A stretch of 64,000 bases of DNA from Clarkia xantiana subsp. parviflora (lineage: Eukaryota > Streptophyta > Magnoliopsida > Myrtales > Onagraceae): contig JAPTYO010000020.1 in NCBI GenBank assembly GCA_036873135.1, forward strand, positions 8,249,203 to 8,313,202, written 5' to 3'. Below the pieces are notes generated by a model, which searched no databases, had not been told where the DNA came from, and saw nothing but the letters and a program-made list of their open reading frames with translations. Both the position numbers and the translations under genes were made by a program. This document shows positions 61,581-64,000 of this stretch, in pieces. Position 1 is the stretch's first letter. Each line of letters starts with the position of its first letter.

Positions 61581-63100
61581 CTTCGTTCAACCAGTTCCCC
61601 ACAACGAGAACAACGAAGAAACATAGTTCGTAATTGTTAAATTGCTTGGTCTTTTCTTCAACAATATGAAGCTACATATCTGAATATTGGGACAGGGGCA
61701 AACATATGATCACCACATATTTCAGAGGGGGCAGTATAATTTTTTTAAAACTTTTATGAAGGTCATGAAGGGAAAGTGCTCTTGCACTTTACATAGCTCC
61801 GTCACTGAGTCGATCTTAATTCATTTTTAACTTGGTGATCTAATATTAAAATAATAGCATGGTAGTTCCTAGTTTACGGTTTCATATTGTAAATTTACCA
61901 CAGTAAGGAATTATTAGTTCTTAGTGTCATTTACAGTAGGTTTTTACTAGTAATGATTAAATAGGAACTACAAGAATTTCTTGTTCCAAAATGAGAATTT
62001 CTAGTTTCAATATATGCTATTGGACGCCACTAGGCTTGACTATGTTTATAAATATTACTGTTTTGTCATTATTGAGTGGAGAGAGAAGTAGTACAATTCA
62101 TACTAGTAGGAACTCTTCATGTTATTGCTCATATCGGTGCCAACTTTTTAATATTTTTTATTCAGTTGTTTTACTTCTCTCTTTAATTTTACATATATAA
62201 TTTTATTACACTAAGTCAGATAATGAGCCTAGTCGTAATCAGTCATTTTTTTTACGTTAAGTTAAATGATGGCATGAACCGTAATGACTACTTTTTAACT
62301 TTGAATCAATTTTTAAAGCTTCCCGACTCAATTTGTTTGTGTCTCACCATGTGGCATAACAGTCAATTCTAAATTTTGAAATTGTATAAAAATTCACATT
62401 ATTAAATATAGAATATTTGTAACTACAAATATTATATTATTTTAATGCATATATATATATATATATATTTAATTTACTTATTATATTATTATATCAAATG
62501 AGGATATTTATTTTATGATATATTATTGTAAATTTTATTAGAATAATATAATGTATTTCTAATTTACGTATACTGGAAATCATTAATAAATACATGATTA
62601 ATAGGTATAACCAATTTAGTAATACCTATCTAATTAATTTTTGTAAGTGAATCTGCTAACCATGATAAATCAAGATATGCAACTGCCGAGTTAAGTCAAA
62701 CCTAAAATCTGGCCTAGGGCGAATTACGTTTTGAAAACGTGGATTTTTAATAGAGTCGCCACTAGTTAATTATTAGGCTAACTAGAAACCTGGTTTTCCT
62801 AGGGAATAATAAATTAAACACCTAGGTTTCAAAAATGATCTACGATCAGAAATTCGAGTCCGGGGATTCAATTACGAATTAAAAATATTAATTTTTAAGT
62901 ACGTCCTTACGGTACTCTATTCACATATTTGCCATTCTTATTTTTTTACAACTGAGGTATAAAACCAAATTAACAAACTGAACACAAAAGTTAACAAATA
63001 ACATGTTCATGACTATTATATTTGTAGTTTATGATTCTATAAAAAAAAAAAAAAACAAACCAATGTCAGAATAACTAATAATCACTCTCTATATAAAAAA
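61581..63100. other. AT-rich flank, no gene seen
   Basis: No supported reading frame is seen. A short (TA)n run lies at 62448-62469. At about 62680-62890 the sequence is less AT-rich (AGAGTCGCCACTAGTTA, CCTAGGTTTCAAAAATGATC) and looks like part of a dispersed repeat, but I cannot assign it. Confidence 0.5.
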
Positions 63101-63560
63101 TTGGAGTTTAACAAAAAAAAACGTCCAAATGTGAAAACCCCAAAATACCCTTACTTTTTTAAACAATTTGCTACTCTACCTGCTAGGTTTTTATTTACAC
63201 ACAGTTGTCGCTCACTAAACGTCGTTCCGTCTTACCTCCTGCCACCGACCCCCCTAATTCACTATGATTACTCACAGCCACGCATTGACGGTTACGCCTC
63301 GCCAGACGTTCTCCTCCGCGCTCTCGCTGGTTCCGACCCCGAATCGGTGCGTAATGCTAGACATTACTTCTCCCGCCTCCACCGGAACTAACGCTCCGCC
63401 TTCCATCCCGCATCCGACGATCTTCTCCACCACCCTAATTTACTCTGCTCTCTTGCAGCCCTGCGCCGACGGTTCCGCCCCACCAGACGTTCTCATCCGC
63501 ACTTTCCCGATAGTTTAGACTCCTAATCGGTGCTGCTTCACGCACTCTATCGCCAATCCA
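63101..63560 (+). other. C-rich region with a diverged internal duplication; possible 5' exon
   Basis: A frame of 96 codons (63101-63391) contains YDYSQPRIDGYASPDVLLRA and ends HYFSRLHRN. About 190 bp later a related segment (CGACGGTTCCGCC, CCAGACGTTCTCATCCGC) repeats the ACGGTTACGCC, CCAGACGTTCTCCTCCGC part. I do not recognise the protein. It could be a 5' exon of the gene at 63693 or only a duplicated untranslated region. Confidence 0.3.
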
Positions 63561-63692
63561 AATTGTCCTCCATCTACCGACATAGAAGTTTGGCGATTCA
63601 AACCTCCCAATTCCCTCGCTTCTCCGTTCAAAGTATTGGCTCTTTAATGTATTACTCTCTGATGTTTTATCTGATTTGGGAATGAATTTTTA

Positions 63693-64000
63693 CAATCCAA
63701 GATCTTTGAATGTGGTTACTTAGAGTATGCCCATGATGTGTTCGATAAAATGCTTGAGAAGTTCATTCTTGACAAGTCTAAATTTTGGGTATACAACAGG
63801 GACCATTTAAGAGAGGCAGTTTGTGATGCTTTTTATGATAGGCTCTATCCTTTGCAAGGAATTCTAATTAATTACGTTAGTAATGTTGCGCAACTTGCAA
63901 AGCACGATGCCGTGGACTGGACATGCTCAAGAGGATTGTTGAATCATCCAGTTGGGTTTAAAATGGAAGATGACATATACAAAGCATCTAATACTGTGAG
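63693..64000 (+). CDS. Possible host exon, unknown product, open to the window edge
   Basis: The frame from 63693 is open for 102 codons. It reads GYLEYAHDVFDKMLEKFI, then YNRDHLREAVCDAFYDRLYP and HPVGFKMEDDIYKASNT. Composition and a terminal GTGAG (a possible splice donor near 63996) suggest a real exon. The start of the frame near 63693 follows TTACAATCCAAG, a possible acceptor. The first part loosely resembles one pentatricopeptide motif, the rest does not. I cannot name a family. Confidence 0.4.

Noticed and set aside
63693..63790. Pentatricopeptide repeat protein
   Set aside because: Only one loose motif (GYLEYAHDVFDKM). The following sequence does not continue the repeat.

Overview
This window reads as a transposon graveyard from a flowering-plant nuclear genome. 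Every recognisable coding segment but one or two belongs to a plant mobile element: Ty3/gypsy elements of the Tat type, Ty1/copia elements, a Mutator-like element (MULE), a CACTA element, a TRIM, a SINE and a MITE-like inverted repeat. The few host-like pieces are short exons with ordinary 80-130 bp plant introns. The species cannot be named from the sequence.

Layout. 1-753: reverse-oriented gypsy LTR cut by the window edge. 754-6164: Tat-like element A, with gag-protease but no RT, a tandem array, an antisense-gene relic and a 3' LTR. A sits in copia element E (6165-8010). 8031-10735: CACTA fragment K. 10736-12828: gypsy fragment G. 12829-14175: copia 5' end F, facing a reverse copia LTR L (14186-14787). 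14793-46199: Tat-like element C, which contains element B (16912-37540, target duplication CCTTT), which contains element D (21135-30288, target duplication TATAA). 46200-54177: a split host gene carrying a MITE-like insert and a complete MULE (47449-53996, 9-bp target duplication). 54317-55104: (TA)n, TRIM, SINE. 55140-61580: copia element H, split by copia deletion derivative J (56184-59505, target duplication AATGT). 61581-64000: AT-rich flank, ending in a possible host exon.

Two themes connect the elements. First, A, B, C and D share one plan: LTR, gag-pol, tandem array, then a gene on the opposite strand (PF04195-type domain plus coiled coil), then LTR. In B and D this antisense gene has its own TATA box, a 7-nt first coding exon and conserved introns. 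The tandem array always lies at the same place but has a different sequence and period in each element. Second, the nesting order agrees with LTR divergence counted by eye: C about 5%, B about 2%, D about 1%.

The most useful items for follow-up are the antisense gene in D, D's gag-pol reading frame that stays open through three large pol deletions, the MULE transposase broken by a single in-frame stop, and the host gene that can be read across the MULE.
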